Positions 7,073 through 15,680 of a stretch of DNA of 28,067 nt are shown piece after piece. The first letter of the stretch is position 1; the number at the start of each line of letters is the position of its first letter. The stretch is from Candidatus Shapirobacteria bacterium CG09_land_8_20_14_0_10_38_17. GTDB lineage: Bacteria; Patescibacteriota; Microgenomatia; 0-14-0-10-38-17. The position numbers and the translations under genes are program-made. Under the pieces are notes generated by a model. The model made no database searches, was not told where the DNA came from, and worked only from the letters and a program-made list of their open reading frames with translations. The DNA lies in NCBI GenBank assembly GCA_002774085.1, contig PEZH01000010.1, forward strand, positions 1-28,067. The letters are read 5' to 3'.

Positions 7073-8326
7073 ATGCTTTCGATTGACTTTATCCGCCAAA
7101 ACCAGCCGTTAGTTAAAAAAGTGGCTCGTGATAAACAGCTTGACCCAAGAGTGGTAGATCAACTTTTGGCAGTAGATATTAAAAGGCGAGAATTAATTCA
7201 GAAAATAGAAAAATTGCGGGAAGAAAGAAACCAGGTAGCGCGGCAGAGGGATATTAAACGAGGCAGAGAGATAAAGGCGGCGTTAGTAAAATTCGAACCT
7301 CAACTTAAAAAGGTTGAGAGAGAATATAAAAGCTTAATGCTTTTAATTCCCAATATTCCTTCAGAGGATTCGCCCTTAGAGAATAAAGAAATTTATCGCT
7401 GGGGTAAAAAGCCGAAATTTAACTTTCCGCCGCGTTCTCACCTTGAGCTTGGGGAAGAATTAGGTTTAATTGATTTAAAAACAGGAGTTAAAACAGCCGG
7501 TTTTCGTGGTTATTATCTTAAGAATGAGGCGGCCTTACTTCATTTTGCCCTTTTATTTTATTCTTGGCAAAAGATTATTAGTAAGGGCTTTATGCCCATG
7601 TTGCCGCCGACAATTTTGCGGGAATTTGCTCTTTTGGGAAGTGGTCACTTTCCTTTTGGTCGGGAGGATGTTTACCAAATTGCCAATCCCGGTAAACTCT
7701 CAAGTGGTGAGGAAATTAGCGAACCATTGTTTTTAGCGGGCACGGCCGAGCCCTCGCTTTTAGCTTATTTTGCCAATCAGACTTTAAAAGAAGAGGATTT
7801 ACCGGTTAAAGTTTGCGGTTGGACGCAATGTTATCGCTCCGAAGTGGGCAGTTATGGCCGGGATACTCAAGGTGTTTACCGGATTCATGAGTTTATGAAG
7901 GTAGAGCAAGTGGTTTTATGTCTAGCTGATGAGGTAATTGCTGACCAGTGGCTGGAGAAAATGCGGATTTATTCGGAAGAAATTTTGCGTGATTTAAAAC
8001 TTCCATATCGGGTAATTCAGGTGGGAAAGAAAGAGATGGGGGTGGGGAAGCGGAAAATGTATGATTTGGAAACCTGGATGCCATCAAGAGAGGGCTATGG
8101 GGAAACCCATTCTGATTCTAATTTGACCGATTGGCAGGCGCGGCGGCTAAATATAAAATATAAAACTAAGAAAGGGGAAACAAAATATGTTTACGCCTTG
8201 AATAATACGGTGATTGCTTCGCCGCGGATTTTAATTGCCATTTTGGAAAATTATCAGCAAAAAGACGGCTCCATTTTAATTCCCAAGGTTTTGCAAAAGC
8301 TAGTAGGGAAAAAGGAAATTGGCTAA
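7073..8326 (+). CDS. serS: Seryl-tRNA synthetase
   Basis: 417 aa. Charges tRNA-Ser (and tRNA-Sec where present). Starts MLSIDFIRQNQ, followed by the long antiparallel coiled-coil arm (about 27-100) that contacts the tRNA variable arm. The catalytic core shows the TAE motif at 224-226 and motif 2 CYRSEVGSYGRDTQG from residue 253. Motif 3 is ALNNTVIASPRILIAILEN near the C-terminus, with Asn and Thr lining the serine pocket. No SD was seen. It lies 48 bp after the four-helix-bundle gene. The call is secure. Confidence 0.97.
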   Translation: MLSIDFIRQNQPLVKKVARDKQLDPRVVDQLLAVDIKRRELIQKIEKLREERNQVARQRDIKRGREIKAALVKFEPQLKKVEREYKSLMLLIPNIPSEDSPLENKEIYRWGKKPKFNFPPRSHLELGEELGLIDLKTGVKTAGFRGYYLKNEAALLHFALLFYSWQKIISKGFMPMLPPTILREFALLGSGHFPFGREDVYQIANPGKLSSGEEISEPLFLAGTAEPSLLAYFANQTLKEEDLPVKVCGWTQCYRSEVGSYGRDTQGVYRIHEFMKVEQVVLCLADEVIADQWLEKMRIYSEEILRDLKLPYRVIQVGKKEMGVGKRKMYDLETWMPSREGYGETHSDSNLTDWQARRLNIKYKTKKGETKYVYALNNTVIASPRILIAILENYQQKDGSILIPKVLQKLVGKKEIG

Positions 8327-8424
8327 AATTATCGTTTTGATTAATATTATAGGGTGGGGATATAAGATTAAGTGATCGTTTAATTTTATGTCCTAAATTT
8401 TATTTCAAGAAATAGGTAATAATT

Positions 8425-8430
8425 GAGGAG
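8425..8430 (+). promoter_or_regulatory. Shine-Dalgarno site of the second HD gene
   Basis: GAGGAG, 8 nt before ATG 8439. One of the few clear SD sites in the window, and it fixes the start. Confidence 0.7.
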
Positions 8431-8438
8431 AATATTTT

Positions 8439-9047
8439 ATGGTGGGAAGAAAACGAACCACTAATGATACCAATAAAACTAAGGAGTTGGTTTCTTTTTT
8501 CTTTGAAATAGGAACGTTAAGGAAGATTGCTCGTTCCCACCGTCAAACTTTATTAACCGATGATTTTTCTGATAATATTGCTTCTCATTCCTTTCGGACG
8601 GCGTTTATTGGTTGGTTTTTAGCAGAAATAGAAAATGCCGATTCTTATAAGGTAGTAATGATGTGTTTACTGCATGATCTTGAAGAAACTCGTGCTGGTG
8701 ACCAAAACTGGGTTCATAAAAGGTTTGTTAAGGTATTTGAGGAGGAAATTAGAAAAGGGCAGTTAACGCCTTTGCCAAAAGCAAACGAACTTTTATCGTT
8801 AAGCAGTGAATATCAGGGAAGAGAAACCCTGGAAGCTAAATTAGCTAAAGACGCTGATTTATTAGATCAAATCTTGCTGTTAAAGGAATACTCCCATCAA
8901 GGGAATAAGGAAGCGGATGATTGGCTTAAGGGAGGGCAGCAAGAAAAACTGATGTTTAGCAAAACTGCCAAGAAATTAGCTCATGAAGCTTATCAACAAA
9001 CTCCTAGCGATTGGTGGCAAAATCTCTGGATTAATAAAAGAAGATAA
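8439..9047 (+). CDS. HD-domain hydrolase, YfbR/HDDC2-like 5'-deoxynucleotidase
   Basis: 202 aa. The pattern fits the YfbR/HDDC2 group: SDNIASHSFRTAFIG (H50), CLLHDLEETRAGD (H79-D80) and DADLLDQ (about 138-143). Studied members remove the 5' phosphate from deoxynucleoside monophosphates. The exact substrate here is inferred only. The N-terminal 10-15 residues are polar and variable. It is probably transcribed alone, with its own SD. Its stop is 4 bp from the end of the convergent methylthiotransferase gene, with no room for a separate terminator. Confidence 0.85.
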   Translation: MVGRKRTTNDTNKTKELVSFFFEIGTLRKIARSHRQTLLTDDFSDNIASHSFRTAFIGWFLAEIENADSYKVVMMCLLHDLEETRAGDQNWVHKRFVKVFEEEIRKGQLTPLPKANELLSLSSEYQGRETLEAKLAKDADLLDQILLLKEYSHQGNKEADDWLKGGQQEKLMFSKTAKKLAHEAYQQTPSDWWQNLWINKRR

Positions 9048-9051
9048 GATT

Positions 9052-10497
9052 TTAATTGTTTTTGTATCGGCCAAAGAGTTTTTCATTTTGATAGCTGGTA
9101 ATTTGAATGGGAATAATCTTTTTGGGTAGCTTTCTTTGGTTTTCCTGCCTGCAACGCTTTGGTCCGCCAGGTGGCGGAGATTGCGGGCAGGTAATTTTTA
9201 CTTCCCAGAAGTTTTCGGTTAGGCCGCGCCAGTAATTTTTCTTCTTGCCGATAATAAGACAATTTAATTTTTTTCCTACCAGCTTTTCGGCTTCTTCACG
9301 GCGAATTTTTTTAACCAATTCACTGACTTTCTTGCTTCTTTCTTTTTTAATTTTTTCTGAAATTTCCTGCCATTGATTGTTTTTAGTCATTTTGTAAGCG
9401 ATTGTCCCGGGTCGGGGTGAGTAGCGAAAAATATGGGCAAAGGCAATTTTTACCTCTTCAATATAATGAAGTGTTTCTTGAAAATCATTTTCGGTTTCGT
9501 CTGGAAAGCCAACGATGATATCGGCGCGGAGATTAAATTGGGGAATTTCCTGTTTAATATATTGTAGTAGGTCTTTTAATTTATTAAGATCCGTCTTGGG
9601 TCTATTCATTTTGATTAATATTTTTTTTGATCCTGATTGAAGGGCAATATGAAAATAGAAAGATAGTCTTTTTGAGCCGCTTCGCCAATCGTTAGTATAG
9701 AGATTAATTAATTTTTTATTAATGAGGTTTGGAGTTAGAGAACTTAAAGAAAGGCGGGAAATATTGGTTTTTTGGAGGATATTTTTTAGCAATTCTACCA
9801 AATCGGTTTTCGGTTTTAAATCCTGACCAAATAGCGATAAATTGATGCCGCAGAGATTTATTTCTAAAATGCCCTCTTTTTCTAATTTTTTAATTTCTCT
9901 GATAATTTGCGTCACTGGTTTGCTTTTTAATTGGTTGCGAAGATAGGGAACAATGCAAAAAGTGCAAAATTGATTACAACCGTCTTGGATTTTTACCCAT
10001 CTTCGAATTGACATATCCATCTGTTTGATAGGTGGAGAAAACTTATCCCGCCCTGGCGGGCTGGTTTGAGGTGCGAATGATGGGTAGCCCTTCGCCGCTT
10101 TAGTAAAGGAGGGTTTCTGGGCTAAAATTTCGGGAATTTTCTCTTTATCTTGGTTGCCAATAAAAAGATCAGCCTCTGGCAATTTTATTCCTAATTTTTT
10201 TTGGGCTTCAACCGCGCATCCGGTAGCCAATAAAAAACTTTGAGGGAAAATTCTCTTTAAATGACGAATTTCTTTTCGAGTTTCTCGTTCTGCTTTTTTG
10301 GTGACAACACAAGTATTTAAAATAATAATATCGGGGTATTTGTTTATAAAAGGGAAATTTTGAGAAGCAAAAGGAAGAAATCCTGCTTTAATGAGGTCTT
10401 TTTTTATTTGATTGATTTCTTCTTGATTAACCCTACAACCTAATGAACGACACAAAATGGTGAGAGGATAATTATTTTTTAGAGAAAAGCCATTCAT
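9052..10497 (-). CDS. mtaB: tRNA methylthiotransferase, MtaB/MiaB family (radical SAM)
   Basis: 481 aa. Adds a methylthio group to modified A37 of tRNAs decoding A-starting codons. The N-terminal UPF0004 domain has three cluster cysteines, C21 (SLGCRVNQEE), C63 (NTCVVT) and C94 (TGCAVEA). The radical SAM domain has C174, C178 and C181 (CNQFCTFC). The SLGCRVNQ and NTCVVTKKAERETR forms favour MtaB (t6A substrate) over MiaB. A TRAM-like tail starts near 410. Two palindromic GC-rich insertions fall in frame in poorly conserved parts: residues about 143-156 between the domains and about 436-452 inside the TRAM-like tail. The family is secure, the MtaB subgroup likely. Confidence 0.9.
   Translation of the reverse strand: MNGFSLKNNYPLTILCRSLGCRVNQEEINQIKKDLIKAGFLPFASQNFPFINKYPDIIILNTCVVTKKAERETRKEIRHLKRIFPQSFLLATGCAVEAQKKLGIKLPEADLFIGNQDKEKIPEILAQKPSFTKAAKGYPSFAPQTSPPGRDKFSPPIKQMDMSIRRWVKIQDGCNQFCTFCIVPYLRNQLKSKPVTQIIREIKKLEKEGILEINLCGINLSLFGQDLKPKTDLVELLKNILQKTNISRLSLSSLTPNLINKKLINLYTNDWRSGSKRLSFYFHIALQSGSKKILIKMNRPKTDLNKLKDLLQYIKQEIPQFNLRADIIVGFPDETENDFQETLHYIEEVKIAFAHIFRYSPRPGTIAYKMTKNNQWQEISEKIKKERSKKVSELVKKIRREEAEKLVGKKLNCLIIGKKKNYWRGLTENFWEVKITCPQSPPPGGPKRCRQENQRKLPKKIIPIQITSYQNEKLFGRYKNN
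9144..9191. repeat. Nested palindrome inserted in the methylthiotransferase gene
   Basis: Outer arms CCTGCCTGCAA (9144-9154) and TTGCGGGCAGG (9181-9191) pair with one mismatch. The inner part GTCCGCC-AGG-TGGCGGA belongs to the TCCGCC/GGCGGA family. The 48 bp equal 16 codons and read in frame on the minus strand as a Pro/Gly-rich stretch. Confidence 0.75.
10047..10060. repeat. CCCGCC/GGCGGG palindrome inside the methylthiotransferase gene
   Basis: CCCGCC-CT-GGCGGG. It encodes TSPPGRD-like residues on the minus strand in a linker between the N-terminal and radical SAM domains, where insertions are tolerated. Confidence 0.6.
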
Positions 10498-10542
10498 TTT
10501 TAGAAATTTAGCTTATTGTTTTGGGAATAAATTTGGAACGGC

Positions 10543-10567
10543 GATAGGCCGTATGTAACAGCCTATC
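10543..10567. repeat. Hairpin in the leader of the methylthiotransferase gene
   Basis: GATAGGC (10543-10549) and GCCTATC (10561-10567) form a 7-bp stem with an 11-nt loop. On the minus strand a TATAAT lies at 10591-10586, so this hairpin would be in a leader of about 80 nt before ATG 10497. The -35 is unclear. Confidence 0.45.
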
Positions 10568-10633
10568 TTTCCTTTTCTGCCTCTTATTATATCAGCCTTG
10601 CTTTTTTAGAGATGATGCTAACACTATCCGTAG

Positions 10634-10696
10634 CCGTCATTCTGATGAAAATCAGAATCATCTTAAGAAGATCCTGAATCAAGTTCAGGATGACGG
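10634..10696. repeat. Family B three-hairpin repeat, copy upstream of secA (1 of 2)
   Basis: Starts CCGTCATTCTGA and ends TCAGGATGACGG. Contains TTCTGAT/ATCAGAA, a central ATCTTAAGAAGAT and TCCTGAA/TTCAGGA. The ends also pair with each other, so both strands fold alike. Confidence 0.85.
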
Positions 10697-10705
10697 TTCC
10701 CTTGG

Positions 10706-10766
10706 TGTCATCCTGACGAAAGTCAGAATCATCTTAAGAAGATCCTGAATCAAGTTCAGGATGACG
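10706..10766. repeat. Family B three-hairpin repeat, copy upstream of secA (2 of 2)
   Basis: A tandem second unit 9 bp after the first, nearly identical from GTCAGAATCATC onward. The roughly 335-bp gap between the divergent methylthiotransferase and secA genes holds these two units, the hairpin at 10543 and two promoters, and no gene. Confidence 0.85.
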
Positions 10767-10799
10767 CTATCCATTTATGAATGACACTATACACCCTTT

Positions 10800-10827
10800 T
10801 TGTTTCTTTAGATTTTCGGGTTATAAT
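10800..10827 (+). promoter_or_regulatory. secA promoter giving a leaderless transcript
   Basis: TATAAT at 10822-10827 lies 6 nt before the ATG, with a weak -35 TTGTTT at 10800-10805. Transcription should start at or next to the start codon, and no SD is present. Confidence 0.65.
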
Positions 10828-10833
10828 TAAGGT

Positions 10834-13539
10834 ATGTTTTCACTTAAAAATATTTTTGATACCAATTCTAAAGAGATTAAAAGGTTATCTAAAATAGTAG
10901 AAGAAATTAATAAAAGGGAAGGGAGAATTAAAAAATTAACCGATAAGCAGCTTGCTGATAGAACAAAAGAACTTAAAAAGAGGTTAAAAAAAGAAAATCT
11001 AAACACTATTTTGCCTGAGGCATTTGCGGTAGTGCGTGAGGTGGCTCAGAGAACCATTGTTGGCCAGCGTCATTTTGATGTTCAGTTAATGGCCGCCATT
11101 GCTTTATTTGAGGGGAAGGTGGTGGAGCAAAAAACCGGTGAAGGAAAAACTCTGGCGGCGACTCCGGCGCTTTATTTGCGGGCCCTAACAGGGAAAGGGG
11201 CTCATTTGGTGACAGTTAACGACTATTTGGCACGGCGTGATGCCGGTTGGATGGGATCAATTTTTGATTTTTTAGGACTAAAAATAGGTTGTATTATTCA
11301 CGATCAGGCCTTTTTGTTTGATTCTCAATTTACCACTAAAACTGACGACGAACGATTAGCTCATTTACGGCCAGTAGAAAGAAAAGAAGCTTACTTAGCC
11401 GATATTACCTATGGCACTAATAATGAATTTGGTTTTGACTATCTTCGTGATAATATGGCTTTAAATTGGGATGATAAAGTGCAGAGAGGGCATTATTTTG
11501 CCATTGTTGATGAGGTTGATTTTGCCTTGATTGATGAAGCGCGAACTCCTTTAATTATTTCTTCTCCTGAGGCTGAAGCGACTAATAAATATTTTCAGTT
11601 TGCTTCATTGGTTAAATCTCTTTTTCCGCAAACCGACTACACCATAGATGAGGAATCGCAAGTTGTTTCTTTAACCAATCACGGGATTACCAAGGTGGAA
11701 AAGATGTTAGCAATTGATAATCTTTATGAGAAAGATTTTGAAACAGTTCACCATATTGAAAATGCTCTTAAGGCAAAAGAATTATTCAGACGAGATCGGG
11801 ATTATGTAATTAAGGATGGTGAAATAGTGATTGTTGATGAATTTACCGGTCGTTTAATGTTTGGCCGCCGTTGGTCGGCGGGGTTACATCAGGCAGTTGA
11901 AGCCAAAGAAGGAGTGGTGATTAAGCAAGAATCAAAAACTCTGGCAACGATTTCTTTCCAAAATTATTTTCGTCTTTACCAAGTTTTATCGGGGATGACG
12001 GGGACGGCATTTACCTCTAAAGAAGAATTTAAGAAAATTTATAATTTAGAGACAGTGGTAGTTCCCACTAATAAGCCGATGATTCGTCAAGATAAGACTG
12101 ATGCCATTTTTAAAAATCAGCGGGCAAAATATGCGGCGATAGCCAGTGATGTAGAGAAATGTTATCAAGCGGGACAACCGGTTTTAGTGGGGACCACTTC
12201 GATTGAGAAAAATGAAATTGTTTCTCACCTATTAAAGCATAAAAAAATTCCCCATCAGATTTTGAACGCCAAAAATCACGAGAAAGAAGCTTTGATAATT
12301 GCTCAAGCCGGAGGGAAAGGGGTAATAACGGTGGCTACTAATATGGCGGGACGGGGAGTGGATATTGTTTTGGGCGGAGAACCGCCAAAAAAAATCCAAA
12401 ATCCAGTCCGCCAGCTGGCGGACAAAACCCAAAACTATAAAGAAGAATATGAAAAATGGCAAGAAGAACATAACGAGATAGTTAGGTTAGGGGGATTACA
12501 TGTTATCGGGACGGAAAGACATGAGGCGCGGCGAATTGATAATCAATTGAGGGGACGATCCGGGAGACAGGGTGATCCCGGCTCATCTCGATTTTATGTT
12601 GCTTTAGACGATGATATGATGCGGGTATTTGGTGGAGAACGGATAGCTGGTCTTATGACCCAATTTGATTTTCCCGAAGAAATTCCCGTGGAAAATAAAT
12701 TGATTGGTCGGGCGATTGAGCAAATTCAAGCTAAAGTAGAAGGGGTTAATTTTGATTCTCGCCGCTATTTAGTGGAATATGATGACGTGATGAGTAAGCA
12801 ACGGGAGATTATCTATAGAATTCGCGATAAAATCTTGTTACAGGCAAAAAATAAGGATTTTGAAGGTCTAAAAAAGACTATTGGGGATAAAGTTAATAAA
12901 GAAATAGATGGTCTGATCGGTGGAGGGGAACTGCGATTAGACGATAAAGCAATTGTTAATGAATTTTCCGAAATAGTTCCCCTTGATAAGGACACTCAGC
13001 AAAACTTGACCGATAAGATTAATGGTTGTTCATTTGATAAGGTCAAGGAGTTGTTGTCAGATTTAGCTAAAGATGCTTATGGTGATTTAGAGAAAAATAT
13101 AGGGATAGAAACATTGTTGGCAATAAATAAATTAGTGTTTCTGATGACCATTGATAATTTATGGACAAGCCACTTGGATGATATGGAAAATTTACGAGAA
13201 GGAATAGGGTTGCGAGCCTATGGACAGCAAGATCCGTTGTCTGCTTATAAAAATGAATCTTTTGTTGTTTTTGAACGATTGATGGATCAAATTGATTATG
13301 AGGTGGTGCGGCGAGTCTTTCGGGCGCGATTGATGCCGCCAGCGCCGGTATTTATGCCTCAAAATATAACGACTAATGTTGATTCTGCCGACGGTATGGG
13401 TTTAGCTAATCCTAAGAGAACCGTGGGTTTAATGGTAAAACCTGTTGTTCCCAATCAACCTCATCCTGGTCGCAACGATCCCTGCCCCTGCGGGAGCGGG
13501 AAAAAATATAAAAAATGTTGTTACCCCAAATATGGGTAA
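10834..13539 (+). CDS. secA: Protein translocase ATPase SecA
   Basis: 901 aa, the same length as E. coli SecA. Drives export of preproteins through SecYEG. Walker A is TGEGKT at 101-106 (K105) and the DEAD-type Walker B is DEVD at 226-229. The preprotein-binding domain follows, then NBD2 with MAGRGVDIVLGG and RIDNQLRGRSGRQGDPG. The helical scaffold is complete. A SEC-C zinc motif (CPCGSGKKYKKCC) sits at the extreme C-terminus, where it helps bind SecB or ribosomes in other bacteria. An 18-bp palindrome at 12406-12423 encodes part of a variable loop (about 523-531) between conserved blocks. The 3' region is followed by a 9-bp tandem repeat. Confidence 0.98.
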   Translation: MFSLKNIFDTNSKEIKRLSKIVEEINKREGRIKKLTDKQLADRTKELKKRLKKENLNTILPEAFAVVREVAQRTIVGQRHFDVQLMAAIALFEGKVVEQKTGEGKTLAATPALYLRALTGKGAHLVTVNDYLARRDAGWMGSIFDFLGLKIGCIIHDQAFLFDSQFTTKTDDERLAHLRPVERKEAYLADITYGTNNEFGFDYLRDNMALNWDDKVQRGHYFAIVDEVDFALIDEARTPLIISSPEAEATNKYFQFASLVKSLFPQTDYTIDEESQVVSLTNHGITKVEKMLAIDNLYEKDFETVHHIENALKAKELFRRDRDYVIKDGEIVIVDEFTGRLMFGRRWSAGLHQAVEAKEGVVIKQESKTLATISFQNYFRLYQVLSGMTGTAFTSKEEFKKIYNLETVVVPTNKPMIRQDKTDAIFKNQRAKYAAIASDVEKCYQAGQPVLVGTTSIEKNEIVSHLLKHKKIPHQILNAKNHEKEALIIAQAGGKGVITVATNMAGRGVDIVLGGEPPKKIQNPVRQLADKTQNYKEEYEKWQEEHNEIVRLGGLHVIGTERHEARRIDNQLRGRSGRQGDPGSSRFYVALDDDMMRVFGGERIAGLMTQFDFPEEIPVENKLIGRAIEQIQAKVEGVNFDSRRYLVEYDDVMSKQREIIYRIRDKILLQAKNKDFEGLKKTIGDKVNKEIDGLIGGGELRLDDKAIVNEFSEIVPLDKDTQQNLTDKINGCSFDKVKELLSDLAKDAYGDLEKNIGIETLLAINKLVFLMTIDNLWTSHLDDMENLREGIGLRAYGQQDPLSAYKNESFVVFERLMDQIDYEVVRRVFRARLMPPAPVFMPQNITTNVDSADGMGLANPKRTVGLMVKPVVPNQPHPGRNDPCPCGSGKKYKKCCYPKYG
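12406..12423. repeat. Perfect 18-bp palindrome inside secA
   Basis: GTCCGCCAGCTGGCGGAC reads the same on both strands and is identical to the core of the palindrome in family A copy 3. It encodes VRQLAD-like residues in a variable SecA loop, so the gene stays open. Confidence 0.8.
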
Positions 13540-13560
13540 GAAATAGTTAAAAGTCCAAAT

Positions 13561-13650
13561 TTATCCGTCTTATCCGCCCTATCTGTCTTATTTATCTTAT
13601 CTGTCCCATTCGTCCCATTTGTCCTATCTGCCCTATCCGTCCCATTTGTC
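13561..13650. repeat. 9-bp tandem repeat, ten units
   Basis: Exactly 90 bp made of ten 9-bp units of the form YYATYYGYC (for example TTATCCGTC, CTATCTGTC, CCATTTGTC), with no break in phase. It starts 21 bp after the secA stop codon. The unit length is a multiple of three and all ten units stay open in this frame, but no start codon was seen for it. Confidence 0.9.
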
Positions 13651-13716
13651 CCAGTGGGTTTTATGTTCTGAGGTCACACCGCAGGCGACTGGATTGGGAT
13701 GACAACTAAGATACTG

Positions 13717-13893
13717 TGGTAAAATAACTTCGTTACTTCTAAGGGTGCACCTTATTTCAAGAAAACCAGGAACCAAGGCTTTTAGGTTTGGGATGAAGGC
13801 GGTCTAAAAAGAACGAACGAAGTGAATATCAAGCGAAACAGGGCTATTAGCCCTCGGAGCCTTATTATTTACTTTAAAAAGGGAGGGTTTTTT
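13717..13893 (+). promoter_or_regulatory. Probable promoter and long leader of the ABC exporter
   Basis: An extended -10 element TGGTAAAAT lies at 13717-13725 without a good -35. The predicted leader is about 160 nt. It contains small stems TAAGG-GTGCA-CCTTA (13740-13754) and AGGGCT-ATT-AGCCCT (13840-13854), then the SD AAAGGGAGGG and ATG 13894. No known riboswitch class was recognised. Confidence 0.4.
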
Positions 13894-15633
13894 ATGCTTA
13901 AGAAAATTAAAATACTAAAGATTTTTTACCGATTTTTGTGGCGTTATAAAAAGAATTTTATTTTCTTTGGGTTTATTTTGCTTATTTGGTCGGTGGCGGT
14001 TAGCCTTAATCCTTATTTTTATAAGCTTTTTATTGATGCTATTTTTCAAAAAGGCTTTTCCGATTTGATAAAGATTTTAATTATCTTTGTCGGCTTTAGA
14101 ATTTTGGTTAATCTTTTAGATGTTTTGGTCTATTATTGGGGAGATAAAATTTTAATTCCCGCTTCAAAAGATGCCCGTATTGCTATTTTTCGTCATATTC
14201 AAGATTTGGACTTTGCTTACCATACGGAAAAAAGCACCGGTTCTTTGATTAGTATTTTTAAACGAGGAGACGGATCTTTTTTTGATTTATTCCATGCTTT
14301 AAATATCAATATTGTTCGTATTTTAGTAGGGTTTTTGGTAATGTTTTTCTTTTTTACTGATTTGGGTAAATGGATTGCCCTGCCAATGTTTTTTATTTTG
14401 ATTTTCAATAGTTTTTTAGTGGGAAAGCTGGTGATTATTAATATTAGAAAAAGGAGAGAATTTAATAAAGCCGAAGATGGGATTTCAGCGATAATCGCCG
14501 ATAATTTAATTAATTTTGATACGGTTAAGTATTTTGCTAAAGAAAAATGGGAGCAAAAAAGATTGATAGAAAATTTTTCCGATTGGGCAAAAAAGCTTTG
14601 GCAATTTACTAACTCTTTTCGATTTATGGATCTTTCGGTAGGAATGGTTGCTAACTTGGGGGTATTTTTTCTTTTATTTTATTCTTTGAAAAAATATTCT
14701 CTTGGGGAAATAACCAGTGGGGATTTAGTTTTAATTCTGGGGTTTGTCACCGAATTTTTTAATCGATTTTTTGATTTGTTTTTTAGCTTGAGGACAATAG
14801 TTAAATGTTATGTTGATATTAGTCGCTATTTTAATATTTTAGATGAGAAAATTTTGGTTAAAGATAGTAAAAATCCGCTTAAAATAGATAAAATTAGCGG
14901 AGAAATTAAGTTTTGTGATGTTGACTTTTCTTATCCTCAAGGTAGGGAGGGAGCTCTTCGGGACTTTAATCTTGAAATTAAGTCGGGGGAAACGGTTGCT
15001 TTGGTAGGAAGTTCGGGAGCGGGAAAAACAACGGTTGTTAAGCTTTTGATGCGTTTTTATGACGTTGATAAGGGGAGGATTATAATTGATGATGGTGATA
15101 TCCGTCGTTTTAACAAGAGTGATTTGCGTTCTTTCATTGGTATTGTTCCCCAGGAAACGATTTTGTTTAATGAGACAATTGCTTATAATATTGGCTACGG
15201 GTTGCCGGAAATTAAAATTGAGGCGATAAAGCGAGCCGCTAAGATAGCCAATTTATCAGATTTTATTGAAAGCTTACCCCAAAAATATGAAACTTTGGTG
15301 GGTGAGCGGGGGATAAAATTGTCGGGAGGGCAAAGGCAGCGGCTGTCTATTGCCAGAGTGGTTTTGTCTAAGCCCGAGATTATTATTTTTGACGAAGCCA
15401 CTTCTCAACTTGATTCAGAGTCTGAAAATTTAGTTCAGGAAGCATTTTGGAAAATGAAAAAAAACAAGACGACGATTATTATCGCCCATAGACTGTCAAC
15501 AATCAAGAAAGCTGATAGGATTGTAGTTATTGATAACGGTAAGATAGTGGAGAAGGGAACTCATAAGCAATTGTTATCTAAAAAAGATAGTCTTTATCAC
15601 CATTTTTGGAAACTACAAACAGAATTGGTGTAG
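13894..15633 (+). CDS. ABC-type half-exporter (permease fused to ATPase)
   Basis: 579 aa from ATG 13894, chosen over GTG 13822 because of the SD AAAGGGAGGG just upstream. The N-terminal membrane domain has about six helices (residues about 15-290). The nucleotide-binding domain has Walker A GSSGAGKTT (372-380), signature LSGGQRQR from 476, Walker B IIIFDEATSQLD with D500 and E501, and switch H532. All catalytic residues are intact, so a homodimer should be active. The fold matches MsbA/LmrA/Atm1-type exporters. The substrate (lipid, drug or peptide) cannot be told, and no dedicated partner gene is adjacent. It may be separately controlled through its long leader. Confidence 0.93.
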   Translation: MLKKIKILKIFYRFLWRYKKNFIFFGFILLIWSVAVSLNPYFYKLFIDAIFQKGFSDLIKILIIFVGFRILVNLLDVLVYYWGDKILIPASKDARIAIFRHIQDLDFAYHTEKSTGSLISIFKRGDGSFFDLFHALNINIVRILVGFLVMFFFFTDLGKWIALPMFFILIFNSFLVGKLVIINIRKRREFNKAEDGISAIIADNLINFDTVKYFAKEKWEQKRLIENFSDWAKKLWQFTNSFRFMDLSVGMVANLGVFFLLFYSLKKYSLGEITSGDLVLILGFVTEFFNRFFDLFFSLRTIVKCYVDISRYFNILDEKILVKDSKNPLKIDKISGEIKFCDVDFSYPQGREGALRDFNLEIKSGETVALVGSSGAGKTTVVKLLMRFYDVDKGRIIIDDGDIRRFNKSDLRSFIGIVPQETILFNETIAYNIGYGLPEIKIEAIKRAAKIANLSDFIESLPQKYETLVGERGIKLSGGQRQRLSIARVVLSKPEIIIFDEATSQLDSESENLVQEAFWKMKKNKTTIIIAHRLSTIKKADRIVVIDNGKIVEKGTHKQLLSKKDSLYHHFWKLQTELV

Positions 15634-15667
15634 TAATGTTGCTATATCGTGACGTTATTGTTTTGGG

Positions 15668-15673
15668 TATAAT
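15668..15673 (+). promoter_or_regulatory. TATAAT box giving a leaderless transcript
   Basis: TATAAT 7 nt before ATG 15681, preceded by GGG; no good -35. The spacing fits transcription starting at the ATG. Confidence 0.55.
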
Positions 15674-15680
15674 ATATTTA

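Noticed and set aside
7506..7736. 76-aa ORF inside serS
   Set aside because: A shifted frame of a clearly conserved synthetase, with no start signal or family resemblance.
13561..13650. Possible CRISPR array
   Set aside because: Units are 9 bp and contiguous, with no spacers. The other repeats in the window are dispersed, not regularly spaced.
13720..13893. T-box riboswitch before the ABC exporter
   Set aside because: The GGGTGCACC stretch recalls the T-box sequence but lacks the conserved AGGGTGGNACCGCG and an antiterminator-terminator pair, and the gene is not a typical T-box target.
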